Shown here piece by piece: positions 1 through 10,410 of a stretch of DNA of 64,000 bases (positions are counted from its first letter, which is position 1; each line of letters starts with the position of its first letter). Origin of the DNA: Ditylenchus dipsaci (taxonomy: Eukaryota > Nematoda > Chromadorea > Rhabditida > Anguinidae); contig SADC01000399.1 of assembly GCA_004194705.1 (NCBI GenBank), forward strand, positions 248,001 to 312,000, in the 5' to 3' direction. The translations under genes and the position numbers were made by a program. Under the pieces are notes generated by a model. The model saw only the letters and a list, made by a program, of their open reading frames with translations. It did not search any database and was not told the origin of the DNA.

Positions 1-547
1 CTTTGGGCAGCTCGTCTTGAACTCCGGAGATTCTTACTTTATTTCGAACATTTGCCAATATTTCTCCCGTTCGCTACAATAATTCTGATCAAAAGTCGAT
101 AATAATAGAAAGATTACCATGGTGGTAGTTGTAGCTAAACGTTTTTATTCATTCTTCATGGCAGTAGCAGCAATATGAGACGGATTTGACTCGCACCCAT
201 GACCTGTCCCCATCCTTAAGCCATAAAATTCTGTAATAAATTGAAACAACCAGAATAACTTACTTTATGAACTTTCCTCCTTCATGAAACCAAGCCCTTC
301 CTTTTAGCCTATTGTCCGCTGATCGCACTCTGCCGAAATCTTCCCTTCGTTAGAACCCTTGAGATTGCGATTCTTGACGTACATCCTTCCTTCATGTACG
401 TACTTTTTTGAGCCTCTGTTTGATAAAGTAGCGTACGGTCTTCTTAGTATGTCATCCATTCACAAATTTCTGACAGAAAAAATTATTATAAAACAGAAAA
501 AAATGTTTCTCAGAGCTTATAAGGGCCAGGATAAGTAATTTTCATAA
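1..547. other. No gene recognised, window left edge
   Basis: I see no coding exon here on either strand. Upstream exons of the JIP1 gene, including the JNK-binding region known in the family, are not visible in positions 1-1824 and presumably lie to the left of the window. Confidence 0.5.
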
Positions 548-675
548 CGGCGGTGAAATGTCGCAGGCGGTGAAATGTCCGGCGGTGAAATGTCGTAGGC
601 GGTGAAATGTCTCGCGGTGAAATGTCGCGGCGGTGAAATGTCGTAGGCGGTGAAATGTCGCCGCGGTGAAATGTC
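548..675. repeat. Minisatellite, about 8 units of GCGGTGAAATGTC
   Basis: The 13-base word GCGGTGAAATGTC occurs eight times, separated by 1-5 variable bases (for example CG, GTAG, CG). The spacing is irregular and there are no conserved full-length repeats with unique spacers, so this is a simple minisatellite and not a CRISPR array. Confidence 0.85.
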
Positions 676-689
676 CCATTCCCGTTACG

Positions 690-959
690 GCCTGTTAAAA
701 AAGGCACATGAAATCAACAATTTGCGCTGAACGCTGCTTTCATCCAGGAACTTGTTCTTCCAGCCAAAAAAACAGTTTTACGATCCGGCACTACTACAAT
801 TTTTCTTAATCCTTTTGGCGGCTCTTGATGCACTTGGCGGGCCAACACGGCATAGCTGCCTTTGCTTTCATTCAACAACAGCAAGAATCTTGCTTTTTTT
901 CTTGATTTGAGTACGGCATCTGAATAAATTGTTGATTTTCTGTGCCTTTTTAACAGGCT
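690..959. repeat. Foldback MITE, ends GCCTGTTAAAAA
   Basis: GGCCTGTTAAAAAAGGCAC at the left is matched in reverse complement at 940-959. The arms also share AAATCAACAATTT. No coding potential is visible inside. It lies directly beside the minisatellite. Confidence 0.75.
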
Positions 960-1119
960 ATCACTCGGAGCAGGATGAACGAATAGAGCTAATCTTTTTT
1001 CAAACTAAATCCTAGAATCTGGGCTTTCCAACGAGTGATCACACGAAAAATTCTGGCGCTAGATAAAAAAATTATGCCAAAATAAATGTGAGAGAAAAAG
1101 TTTGGGCACCCTATATATA

Positions 1120-1513
1120 CAGTTGATATTGTTTATCCGACAACCACTCAAGATCGTTCCCGCCTAGGATCCGACACTTTTTTTACCTCACTTTTCAAAA
1201 TCTTTTGCAAGTTGTCTTTGGTCGGTCTAGTCCGAAATATCGCAAGGATTCCTATTTCGCCGATCTTTTTTACCATATTCTTTTACACAGAGATCCGCGT
1301 CTTTAGATTAACCTATAACCTTTTCTACAAATCAGTTATCGGTTAATCGAGAAGATTTGTGGAAAATGATCTGCAAAATCGGGATCCTTGCTATATTGCA
1401 TACTAGAACAATAAAAGACAAATTGGAAAAAAAATTCAAAAATAGAAGAAAAAAGTTTCAAAAGCTGGGCGGGAATGAACTTGAGAAGGTGTCAGATAAA
1501 CGATGGTTGACTT
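1120..1513. mobile_element. CAGT-ended, pogo/Tigger-like non-autonomous element
   Basis: The left end CAGTTGATATTGTTTATC and the reverse complement of the right end near 1490-1513 share GTTTATCYGACA and then CTCAAG and TTCCCGCC. Both ends resemble the better preserved element at 21836-22238, which carries GACACTTTTTT in the same place. The ends have drifted and the TA flank is unclear. Confidence 0.55.
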
Positions 1514-1824
1514 TATTCTTGTTCTGTGCCCCACGTTCACAAATATCGACATCCCGTCGATATTTGCTTTTTAAGCTCGCGGCGCTTTCGTCTTTTTCGA
1601 TGAACCATTCAAAACACTTTGAAAACACTTTCAAATAAGACACGTGAAAAGACTTTTTTTGTAAGACTGAGAATTTTAAAAATGTCATGCAATGTTATAA
1701 AAAACATTATGCCGGATAGTTGGTGTTTAGACTGAGCTTGATCGAGCACAATCTTTCGCAGTGTTTATAGCTTAACATAATTTTATTCGCCCTGAAATCT
1801 TAATAAAAACTTTTCTGCTTTCAG

Positions 1825-4088
1825 ACTCAGGCTACAACCTAGCCGAAGAAAACAGTTCAGGGATCTCCAGTTGCTGCACCTCCTCCTCTACCAACGCCGA
1901 CAATCCCACCAACAGAGGGGTGGCTGGAATAGTAACTGTCACAGCCAAGCACAGCAACGGACCAACTCACAGAGTGCAGTTTCCATTTTCTCCAAGACAT
2001 CCTGAAGAAATAGCTCTAGAAGTGGGTGATGCCGTCAAGGTAGAAAGAGAGTGCGAAGACCACTGGTGCTATGGTGGGTTATTCTAAGCTTGCCAAATCC
2101 ATAGAAAAATGAATTTATTCAGGAACCAATTTGCGCACCACCCACCACGGCATTTTCCCCGCTGCCCATGTTTGCGAAATTGATTTGGTTGAAGAAATTT
2201 GTCAGGGTATTTTTCAAGCTAATGTCCAAGGTGGCTTTTGAAGTTGCTTATAAACGTTTTTGGTAAAAAAAATTTAGTGCCACTAAAACAAGACAGAGAT
2301 ACATTTTATTTGGTAAACAGCGTTTTTTTTAAATCTAGTTGAATGGCATTTCTTTCTATTATAGACTATGCTAGCATCTGTAGAAGTAGGGCATCACAAA
2401 GGCAACGATGTGCTAGTCCAAGCTATTAACAAGGTAGTGTAAAAAGTAAGAAAAAACAATTATGTGTGCATTCGGGTGCATCCCCAGGCTGTACACTAAA
2501 TCAAGAATTAAAGGGGTAGCTATTTAGGTTGTAAAATTCAACATCGGTCGCGCAGCGGATAAGCTTTTGTGTTTTTTTGGCTCAAAATAGTTCGTAGGTT
2601 TGATGTCCTTGTTGCACGTTATTTATTTTGGATTGTTTGACCAATTTCTAGGGGTAATTTGGGTCGCTGATTTCGAATCTGGTGCTAAAAAAGTCGAATT
2701 ACCCCGATAAATTGACTAAACAAATCAAAATAAATAGCGTGTCACCACGGGGTCAATAGCGCCATGAAACACAAACGCTTATACACCGCGCCACCTACGG
2801 CTTTTCAAAACGTCGGAAAAGGTCCAATTTAGGTATTTAGACGTGTCTGCATGGCGCAGTGGTAAAACTTTTCTTAATACGATTTTATATAGTAAAGTAG
2901 GCTAACTTCCTTGAGGTCACGAGTTCCTTCCTACCCATGGACACCACCGATTTTTCAATTTCTTTTACCGATTTTATCATTAGCCCATACGATGTAAAAT
3001 CAAAAAGTAGACGTAGGTCATAAATATCAGATTTTCAACTTTTCCTATAAAAATTTGAGTATAGACCAGACGAAAATCCAGGGTTAACGTCAAATACACG
3101 ACAAAAAGGTGCATGAAACTTTTCGCAAATCTGTTTTTCGGGTTTCTTAGTCACCACGAGTTCACCTGATTCCACTTTTTAGATTTTGGTAGAGCACCCG
3201 AAATTGTCAAAATCGACCTCACAATCTTCCGATTTTTCAGAGGTTGAAAAATTACTAGTCATGGGAGTCAGTACAGTGAATACGGTATACACCAAACGAA
3301 AGCTGAGGATATCCCTTTCCGAAAATACAGATCAAAATTTAAAAAATACAGATTTTAGAAAACCAGAATTTTCTAGTCAAATTTGAGGGTTTTTTTCATT
3401 TCTTGCAAAAAAATTCAAAAAGCTAAAGCGGACCTTTTCGGATGTGCCACCGACGTCGAATTTTTCAACCTAAGTAGATCCCCTCCTTAACTGTACCATA
3501 AATCTAAAAAAAAACAACCTGCAAAATATTAAGCACTTTTCAAAATTAAGATCTGCTCAGTGTACCAGCAAAAAGATGAAATTCTCATTCCACAAACCAT
3601 TCTTATGGAAGTCTCTTTTCGTGGCATTCACGTGATTGATAAAAGGAGAAAAGACGTAACACTTTAAACCCTACTATATAATACAGTTAACTATAAAAAA
3701 TTTTAGTTTTTCCGTTGCCCAACTTTTGACTTTTTCTTCAGCCTACAGAATATATCTTTTTGTGGAGCTCACCCCAAACAACTTAGGTAACTCTAAACGA
3801 AAAAAAAATCCTATTTTAAAACCCTATTTTAAAAAACCTAATTTTTAAAAGCAAAATTTTCTAGGTATTTCGGTTTCATCACCAAACATCCACTCTTGCC
3901 TAGATTTGCTTGCCATGTATTCCTCTCTCAGGAGTCCACTCAACCTATCGTTGAAGCTATTGGGTGTGTATCTAATGTTTTTCAAATATTGAAAAAATTG
4001 CAACTAAATTTTTAGCCGTGCTTTTAAGCGCTCTTACGACGAATATATGGCCTTTGCTCATCCAACAGAAGATATTTTTATTGAATAA
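1825..4088 (+). CDS. jip-1: JNK-interacting protein 1 (JIP1) homologue, C-terminal eight exons
   Basis: Scaffold of the JNK MAP-kinase module and kinesin cargo adaptor (family knowledge). I read exons 1825-2073, 2123-2206, 2278-2312, 2365-2433, 3561-3655, 3707-3786, 3865-3963 and 4016-4088; the 5' part is outside the window. The SH3 domain runs over the first two exons ([12 protein letters not shown], then HWCYG, then GIFPAAHV). The PTB/PID domain follows: [34 protein letters not shown] and YFGFITKHP. The protein ends in HPTEDIFIE, matching the family's conserved C-terminus. All splice phases agree if one A is added in the AAA run at 3594-3596; the visible coding length is then 260 residues plus stop. 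An exon of only 35 nt (2278-2312) is required to join SH3 to PTB in frame. AATAAA occurs just after the stop. The identification is firm; the exact edges of the micro-exon are inferred. Confidence 0.95.
2545..2800. repeat. Degenerate foldback made of two tRNA-like units, in JIP1 intron
   Basis: The left arm has an A-box-like GTCGCGCAGCGGATAAGC and a B-box-like GTAGGTTTGATGTCC. The right arm is its reverse complement (AAACGCTTATACACCGCGCC). The arms share TTATTTATTTTG and GGGGTAATT. This looks like two SINE copies inserted head to head. It lies in the 1.1-kb intron at 2434-3560. Confidence 0.6.
2846..2938 (+). repeat. tRNA-derived SINE-like unit
   Basis: GCATGGCGCAGTGGTAAAAC resembles a polymerase III A box and GGTCACGAGTTCCTTCC a B box. 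The ~45-base spacing suits a tRNA-derived SINE head. No cloverleaf could be closed, so it is not called as a tRNA gene. Confidence 0.5.
3140..3290. repeat. Partial TACCGTATTT-family MITE (right half) in JIP1 intron
   Basis: It contains the family's inner core (GATTCCACTTTTTAGATTTT, then AGAGCACCCG, then GAGGTTGAAAAATTA) and the right terminus GTGAATACGGTA. The left terminus is not recognisable. Confidence 0.6.
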
Positions 4089-4330
4089 ATTGCTGTGAAA
4101 ATATTTTGTTATACACTAATAAATTAATTAAATAGCATTGACATAAATTTTGTATGTGTGGATCGTGAAAGTTGCCCTGTTCGATTTCAAAGTGCAAATT
4201 TCAGAAAACTATCATAAAATTAATAAAAAAACAAAATGCAACAAAATTTCTTTTGAGAAAAAGCGTGGACATTTTCTTTCGTTACAAGAGTTATGGCACT
4301 GTTTAGAAAAAATTTCAAAAAAAAATTTCA

Positions 4331-4710
4331 GAAAATTTGGCGGAATATTAAAAGAGCCATAAGATATGTTTGCTTTGCAATTTCAAATTTCTGACACCGG
4401 ATTCGTGTCCAGCATGGTCACTTAGCTCATAAAAGTGCTCTTCATTCTGAGATATGACTCATATTTTGAGTTCCACCCAAGACAACGAAAATTTAAACTG
4501 AATTTTTTTTGAAAAAAAAATTTTTGAGAAGAAAAAATTCAGTTTAAATTTTCGTTGTCTTGGGTGGAACTCAAAATATGAGTCATATCTCAGATTGAAG
4601 AGCACTTTTATGAGCTAAGTGACCATGCTGGACACGAATCCGGTGTCAGAAATTTGAAATTGCAAAGCAAACATACCTTATGGCTCTTCTAAAATTCCGC
4701 CAAATTTTCT
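4331..4710. repeat. Near-perfect 380-bp hairpin downstream of JIP1 stop
   Basis: Two arms of about 185 bases run from AAAATTTGGCGGAAT to its complement, with the turn near 4520 in an A/T-rich stretch. The motif CGTGTCCAGCATGGTC is shared with the hairpin at 22361-23360, so both belong to one family. It starts about 240 bases after the JIP1 stop codon and could lie within the 3' UTR or just beyond it. Confidence 0.9.
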
Positions 4711-4796
4711 GCCGCCAAATTTTCCGCCGCCAAAATTTCCGCAAAAATTCCAGACACTCAGTGAAGCTTGTTTTTTGCTATCAAATATGTGTTTGA

Positions 4797-4960
4797 ACTA
4801 GAGCTGACGATTTGGCCTTTTGCGATTATGTGATTGCGATTATTTTGGTCTTAACCCGATGCGATTGCGATTTTTTGTTAAAATCAAATGCGATTAATCG
4901 CAATGATTATCGCAAAAAAAATTCAGATGCGATTAATCGCGCGATTATGCGATTATTTTT
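4797..4960. repeat. Left part of a CTAGAGCTGACGAT element rich in GCGATTA words
   Basis: It begins AACTAGAGCTGACGATTTGG exactly like the complete copy at 21569-21829 and then repeats GCGATTA/GCGATTGCG words. The matching right end was not found close by. Confidence 0.6.
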
Positions 4961-5310
4961 GCTTTTAGCTCCTATAAACCGAAAAATTCAAACACGTTAC
5001 ACAAACAAAAACTTTATTCAAAGTAAAAGTGGACATTCGCGAGAACTATTAACAACAAATACTTGTATTTAAGCAGCGGCCGATTCTTGTTTAACAAATC
5101 AAGGATTTGAATTTTTAGTCAGAAACTAACTTGGAAGGCTCAGAATAACACCCGAGAGTGGCTAACACGATGTGTGAAATTGGCGAAAATCGGAAATAGG
5201 AGTTTTCGTGGCAGAACCCAAAATTTAAAGCATATACGAATTGCGCAAAAAATAACTAAAAAATAATAAACTTTTTTCACTGTTTGTTTTTACATTAAAG
5301 TTTTGGGGCG

Positions 5311-5581
5311 TTATCGTTTTGCCAATGGCATCTTTTTGCCAATGAGATCACTTGCCAATAATATGCTTTCGCTAATAGCTTCTTTTCTCAAGTATTGTTA
5401 ATTCTTTGTCAGGCAAATTACCACGCATATAGTAGACAGCGAGATGAGCTACAGAGGGAGTGGTAATTTGCTGGACAAGGGAATAAGAATATTTGAAAAA
5501 AGAAGCTATTGGCGAAAACATACCATTGGCGAAGTGATCTCATTGACAGAAAGATGCCATTGGCAAACGATTAAGCCCCAG
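5311..5581. repeat. Foldback element, GGGGCGTTATCG...CGATTAAGCCCC type
   Basis: The arms share GCCAATGGCATCTTT, TGCCAATGAGATCACTTGCC and AATAGCTTCTTTT in inverted orientation. The centre is at about 5440. Confidence 0.65.
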
Positions 5582-7761
5582 ATTTTTGTGGTATTACAGC
5601 AAATTCGGGTTCAAAAGAAAGCTGAGATTCAGCGCTACAAACTGAGAAGTAAAATTGGTGTTGCCACATAGAATTTTGGTGTTTTGACACCCTAAATAAC
5701 ATCGGTTGAATTTTCCTTTTTTTTCAGCTTTTAGTTTTCATTGTGAAATTTTTTAATTTTTCGATTATTTCAAATTTAAATCCGACAATTTCGTAAAGCA
5801 AGCTTTTGGCTATCCGATGCAATTATAACGAGATACGTCGTGTCAGAAGCACCTGAAAGTTGGTTTTGTGGGGAATCACTAAAGGGGGTATTAACTTATC
5901 GCGAAAATTCGATTGCGCGTATCAGAATCCCACTTTGGTGAGCTCGGTCGCTCAGAATCTCACCCTTAAGCGCTCTAAACCACCCTCTAGACTTGTCAAG
6001 TTACTTTAATTCTGGTCCGGAGTAGTTTAGGATTCTTTAATTAAAATTCTTAAAATTCTTATGAAGATCAAGAAAATAATTCAAGAATCTTGATTTTGCT
6101 GCACTTTTAAACAACAAAGTAACAACTGTTCAATGCAAAAAACCAAGTTAATAATAATTGCTAAGAAGCGTTTCGTTTTCCTTGTTGTAAAACATAAAAA
6201 TTATTCTCTGAAAAATATTTTAGCAAAGCAGTCCTTTTCACGAAGCGGTAATTTAAAAATATTTTTAGAATATCTAACAATTTATTTTAAGCAGGCTCAC
6301 AAAAATCCCAAAATTAGTCGATCAAAAATCACAAAACAAGGTATTTGTCAAATGCTCACCTGATAAGGGTGGTTGCGCTAGTACAACAACCTTCTTTAGT
6401 AAGTCAAGGTGGCTGATGATGGTTCACAAATTCGCAAGTCTCGTATTTTTTGAAGTTTTTTCAGTTATCTTTTGTTTTAAATAGTCGATTTTTTGGAAAA
6501 TCGAAAAATTTGGTGCGTAGTCGTTTGAGTTATGGCGTGCAAAAGGGCACAAAGTAACTGTTTAAGGAGATTGAGAATGGTCAAGAGTGAGATATTAGGG
6601 GTTGAACAGACTAAAGTGGGATTTTGATGCGTGAAATCAAGTTTTCACAAGAAGTTGACTCCCCTTTAGTAAACCGTAAAATAACCATCTTTCAAGTGCT
6701 TCAGAATCCCACTCTGGGTATGATTCTAAGTGATATAAGTTATTTACTAACTAAAAAATTTGCGGTGAGAAAAGAATATTTTGCGGGAGGATAACATTAG
6801 AGTGAAAAAAATTTTGGCAATGATTTCCAAGTGTATTATGGTGAGAAAAAAGTATCATCCATAACTAAAAGTAACTTTGCTGGTGAAAATTTTCAATATG
6901 GCGAAATTTGCGAATAATCGTGCAATTTCTGAAATTGCGATTTGCGATTATTTTAACTGTAGTCAACCAAAGAATAACTATACAATTTCTCGTATAGTAC
7001 CCGAAAAATTGTACTGTTAACGATGAGTTTCATCCTGATTCAGTATGAGTGGGTGATCAGCATTGGTTAACACGTCTTACTAAAACGGTAGCCGCATTGC
7101 AGCCGCAATCATCCCTAATTGAATATTGTTCTTAATTTGAGTTTCCGATTATTTTAAAAAATCACCTGGTGCCTGCCTTTCGAATTATTTGCATCGGCGA
7201 CGAGCATGCCCTTTTGAATCAAAAACTTTCCGCCTTCATTTTACAACTTATCAAACAAAACTATTCCGTCACTAGTTTAATGCCCGGAAACTTATAAAAA
7301 GTAAGTGATGTGCATATTCCCTTTCAAACTACTACAAGTTGCATAAGTCTATTTTTACCAAAAATTGAGACCACAAATTCGCCTATTCTTAAACTTTCCC
7401 AGAATATCTATTTGTGTCATTTTTGTAGATAGTAATTGTTTGGGGTTGCGCAAGCATATTACAAACCAGCTCATTTGCTCAACTAAGTGTCTAAAGACTA
7501 ATTTATCAGTCTGACTTGACATTTCCTAATTAGACTAAAGTAAGAAACCACCTTACTTCACCAGGACATCATTTCTCTTTTCTAAAGTGCCTAATTGGTG
7601 TTTTTGTAATTTAGAGTTTAGTTTTTCCAAGAAATTTGAAAGGTGTTGCTTACAAATTCTGAACATTTATTTACTTACAGGAGGTAGAAGGTAGGTATTA
7701 AAGACTACCAGATAGTCTTATTCAGTCCATATTTTCACTAATATCCTTAATAGGTTATATA
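5582..7761. other. No gene; diverged inverted-repeat relics
   Basis: At 5880-6720 the phrases CAGAATCCCACTTTGG and AAAGTGGGATTTTGATG, and GGGGAATCACTAAAGGGG versus CCCCTTTAGT, suggest an old foldback element of about 0.8 kb. Similar phrases return at 60640-61230. No open reading frame here resembles a protein family that I know. Confidence 0.45.
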
Positions 7762-8216
7762 CAGGGTGTCTGGAAATTGCGAGCACTTTTTCTTTTTGTC
7801 CCAATTTTTCTAATATCTTGCTTGTTTTGATTTAATTTATGCTGTCTGCATCATAAATCTGTGTTTTTTCATGCGTTTTACGCTCAGATAATTGCTACAA
7901 TCAAGAAGCAAGAGCAGCGTGATATGATTTCCGTGAAAACAGTTCGAACTGGGCCCAGAAGTGATGTGCCAAATCATCGTCAATGCGTGTTCTAACAGGT
8001 TTTTTCGTTGTTGTAATTTATAGTTTTTAAGGTTGAATTTTCTATATTTTTACACGATAAGCAGAAATGGGAAATCTGTATTGGTCGTTGCTAAAAAACC
8101 CTACAATTCTGGAGATTTCCGCGGGTAAGGGTCACGAAAACGGAAATCGAACGGGCAACGGGCTACGTACACAAAATTTTCGTTTTCAAATGTGCGCGTA
8201 ATTTCCGGACAACCTG
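7762..8216. mobile_element. CAGGGTG-ended MITE with TA flanks
   Basis: The left end CAGGGTGTCTGGAAATTGCG and the right end CGTAATTTCCGGACAACCTG are imperfect inverted repeats of about 25 bases. TA dinucleotides flank both ends, as expected for Tc1/mariner-type insertion. No transposase fragment is visible. Confidence 0.75.
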
Positions 8217-9188
8217 TAGTTAAAAACGGATGTCGAAAAATCGGTTAAACCGAGCAGCGCCATTTTTTTCTTTTAGTGTTTGCTAAATATTCGCTATTGT
8301 CATGTCTTTTTCTAAATCTTCCCAATTAAGAGCTTTCCTCACAATATACGAGATAGAACAAGCATAAACAAATAGCTTCAATAGTGCAAAAAAATGATTT
8401 GACCATTGAAAAATTGGTGCTTTTCTATTTTTCATAGATCCTAACTTGCTGCTTTTACGAAATTTGAAAAAAGAGTTTAGTAAAATTAGCACTTCTTTAA
8501 TTCCCGCTCACACTCAGAATTTTGAAAATAACCCAGAATCATCTCCGTGCGCATCCCAACTCCAAGTTCCAAGCCCCCGTGAAAATCCGTTTTGCTTAGC
8601 TCAACCAGGGAAAACGTGATAGAATCACTCTATTTTTGCCAGTCTATTTTTGCCAGAGTTCAAAAATAGACTCTATATGCATTTTATGATCAAGAGTACT
8701 TCTCGGAATCATGTCTAAGGTAAGTGAGTGCGCGCATCTCTAACTCTCTAGCCCCCTGCGCCCCGAAGGGGGGCGCACACCCACATACCTTAGACACCAA
8801 TCACTCGAAAGTGACTCTGGATGCATGAAAAAGCATGCATACCAGAGTTTATTTATGCGGTAGACCCCAGTATTCAAAACTATGTTCAACATCTTCTTGT
8901 TCGTGGGCACTGTGTGATTAGTGCCCCTTTCATACCCTTCCTCTCCCTATACAGCCCTTATTCCTTTTAAAATTCAAAAGGCGCCAATTCAAATTTTCAA
9001 AATTTGGCAAGAAAAACCATGATACCCACGGCGTGTCAAACACGTCAAAAGACCGGATCGAGATCTTCGTATAAGGACAAATTCGTTTCAAAAACATTTT
9101 GAGTTCAATTTTTTTTGTTTTTTAGCATTTTATGTTTTTGGTTATAACTTTGCTTAGGTAAGCTGTGTCCGATTTTTTTTGATACCAG
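8217..9188. other. No gene; short repeats only
   Basis: CATTTTATGATCA followed by CGGAATCATGTCTAAGG (near 8690-8720) recurs at 26770-26820. CTTATTCCTTTTAAAATTC and GGCGCCAATTCAAA near 8950-8995 match one arm of the hairpin at 57705-57870. I see no protein-coding exon. Confidence 0.5.
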
Positions 9189-10410
9189 GGGCCTATTCTA
9201 CTAACATGAAAGTGAAATTGAAAAGTGAAAAGTGAAAATGAAAAATGAAAAGTGAAATCTCATTTTCTGTTCTACTAAGATTTTGAAAAGTGAAAAATGA
9301 AAAGCGAAAAGTGAAATTGAAAAATGAAAATTTTCATGTAAATTTTCACTTGCTGTTCTACTAAACTGAAAATTGAAAAGTGTAAAGTGAAAAGTGAAAA
9401 TTTTTTCACGAAATTTTGTCGCCTAAGCGACTGGCCGACACTTTTCAAAAATGCGATTTTTTTGCCAATGCTTCCGTTTGTCTAGCTTGCTTGTCTCTCG
9501 GTTATATTTGCTTCGCTGCTTATTAACCTTGTTGCTCATCTTCTTTTTTCCACCTCAAGGTTTTATTATTTTTTACAACTTAGATAGTACTACTACTTAG
9601 ATACTACTCACGAACTCCATATGTCTAGGCTCAATTCGTAGATCGCCACCAACAGCACTCAATCAATGCAATGGCTGTGGCTGGTCCAGATTATCGTTTC
9701 CACTTCCTCTCTGCTAAGTGGCCCGGATCGGTGAATGACGCTCGTGTCCTTAGGAATAGTGCAATGGCGGCTCGGTTGAACAAGGTTGGCGTCCATTTCC
9801 CAATGCGGTTCTTGGTACATGATCAAGAAGGAAAAGCTTCGAGAGCTCCGTCTAAAGAATCGCTCACTCCAGTTGGACAACTACGAAAAGGAGAAGCGTC
9901 TTGGTCTCTTTCCAGGTGTGGTCATTCCCGGGGCTTACGATGAGGAGGATGTGGATGACAGCGAATTCATGAAGCTGATCGGGAAGGAATTGGGCGATGA
10001 ATCTTTTGAGAAATATTTTTAGGTTGTTATCGTATTGTCCTCGATTCTCGCTGTTATTGTTGCTATGTGTTGATGATATAAAGAAAGGTTTCAAATAAGC
10101 TGATTTGAGTATCTGTGGCGAAATAAAAAGTGAAAAAAAAATTGAAAATTGAATAATTAATGTCTCATGTAATTAACGCCACCCCCTCTAATTAACGACA
10201 CCGCAAAGATAAAAAGTGAAATTGAAAAGTGAAAATGAAAAATGAAAAGTTTCGTAGAACAGAAAAGTGGAAAATTTTCACTTTTCACTTTACACTTTTC
10301 ATTTTCACTTTTCACTTAGTAGAACAGAAAATTTTCACTTTTCAATTTTTCATTTTCACTTTACACTTTTCATGTAAATTTTTCACTTTTCATGTTAGTA
10401 GAATAGGCCC
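9189..10410 (+). mobile_element. PIF/Harbinger element, internally decayed, CAG target duplication
   Basis: The termini GGGCCTATTCTACTAACATG and its exact complement at 10391-10410 are flanked by CAG at 9186-9188 and 10411-10413, the 3-bp duplication typical of PIF/Harbinger. Inside each terminus is a long run of GAAAAGTGAAA-type words. The only recognisable transposase part is at 9671 onward. About 1.2 kb is too short for an autonomous copy. Confidence 0.88.
9671..10022 (+). pseudogene. Harbinger (HARBI1-like, DDE_Tnp_4) transposase remnant
   Basis: The translation from 9671 contains PDYRFHFLSAKWPGSVNDAR followed by VLRNS, which resembles the nuclease-domain motif around the second acidic residue of HARBI1-type transposases (G-x-x-ND-x-x-V/L). 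The frame then changes. A second frame (9786-10022) ends in an acidic tail, EEDVDDSEF, then GDESFEKYF and a stop, and may derive from the element's other, Myb-like, protein or from the transposase C-terminus. The first catalytic Asp and the final Glu region cannot be placed, so the copy is not functional. Confidence 0.75.

Noticed and set aside
548..675. CRISPR-like spaced repeats
   Set aside because: The spacers are 1-5 bases and the genes around are spliced eukaryotic genes, so this is a minisatellite.
510..707. Short minus-strand open frame of Thr/Phe/His/Arg words
   Set aside because: It is a translation of the 13-base minisatellite.
2207..2277. Read-through of JIP1 exon 2 into the following sequence
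   Set aside because: The frame soon ends in a stop and would skip the PTB domain; the micro-exon solution fits all phases.
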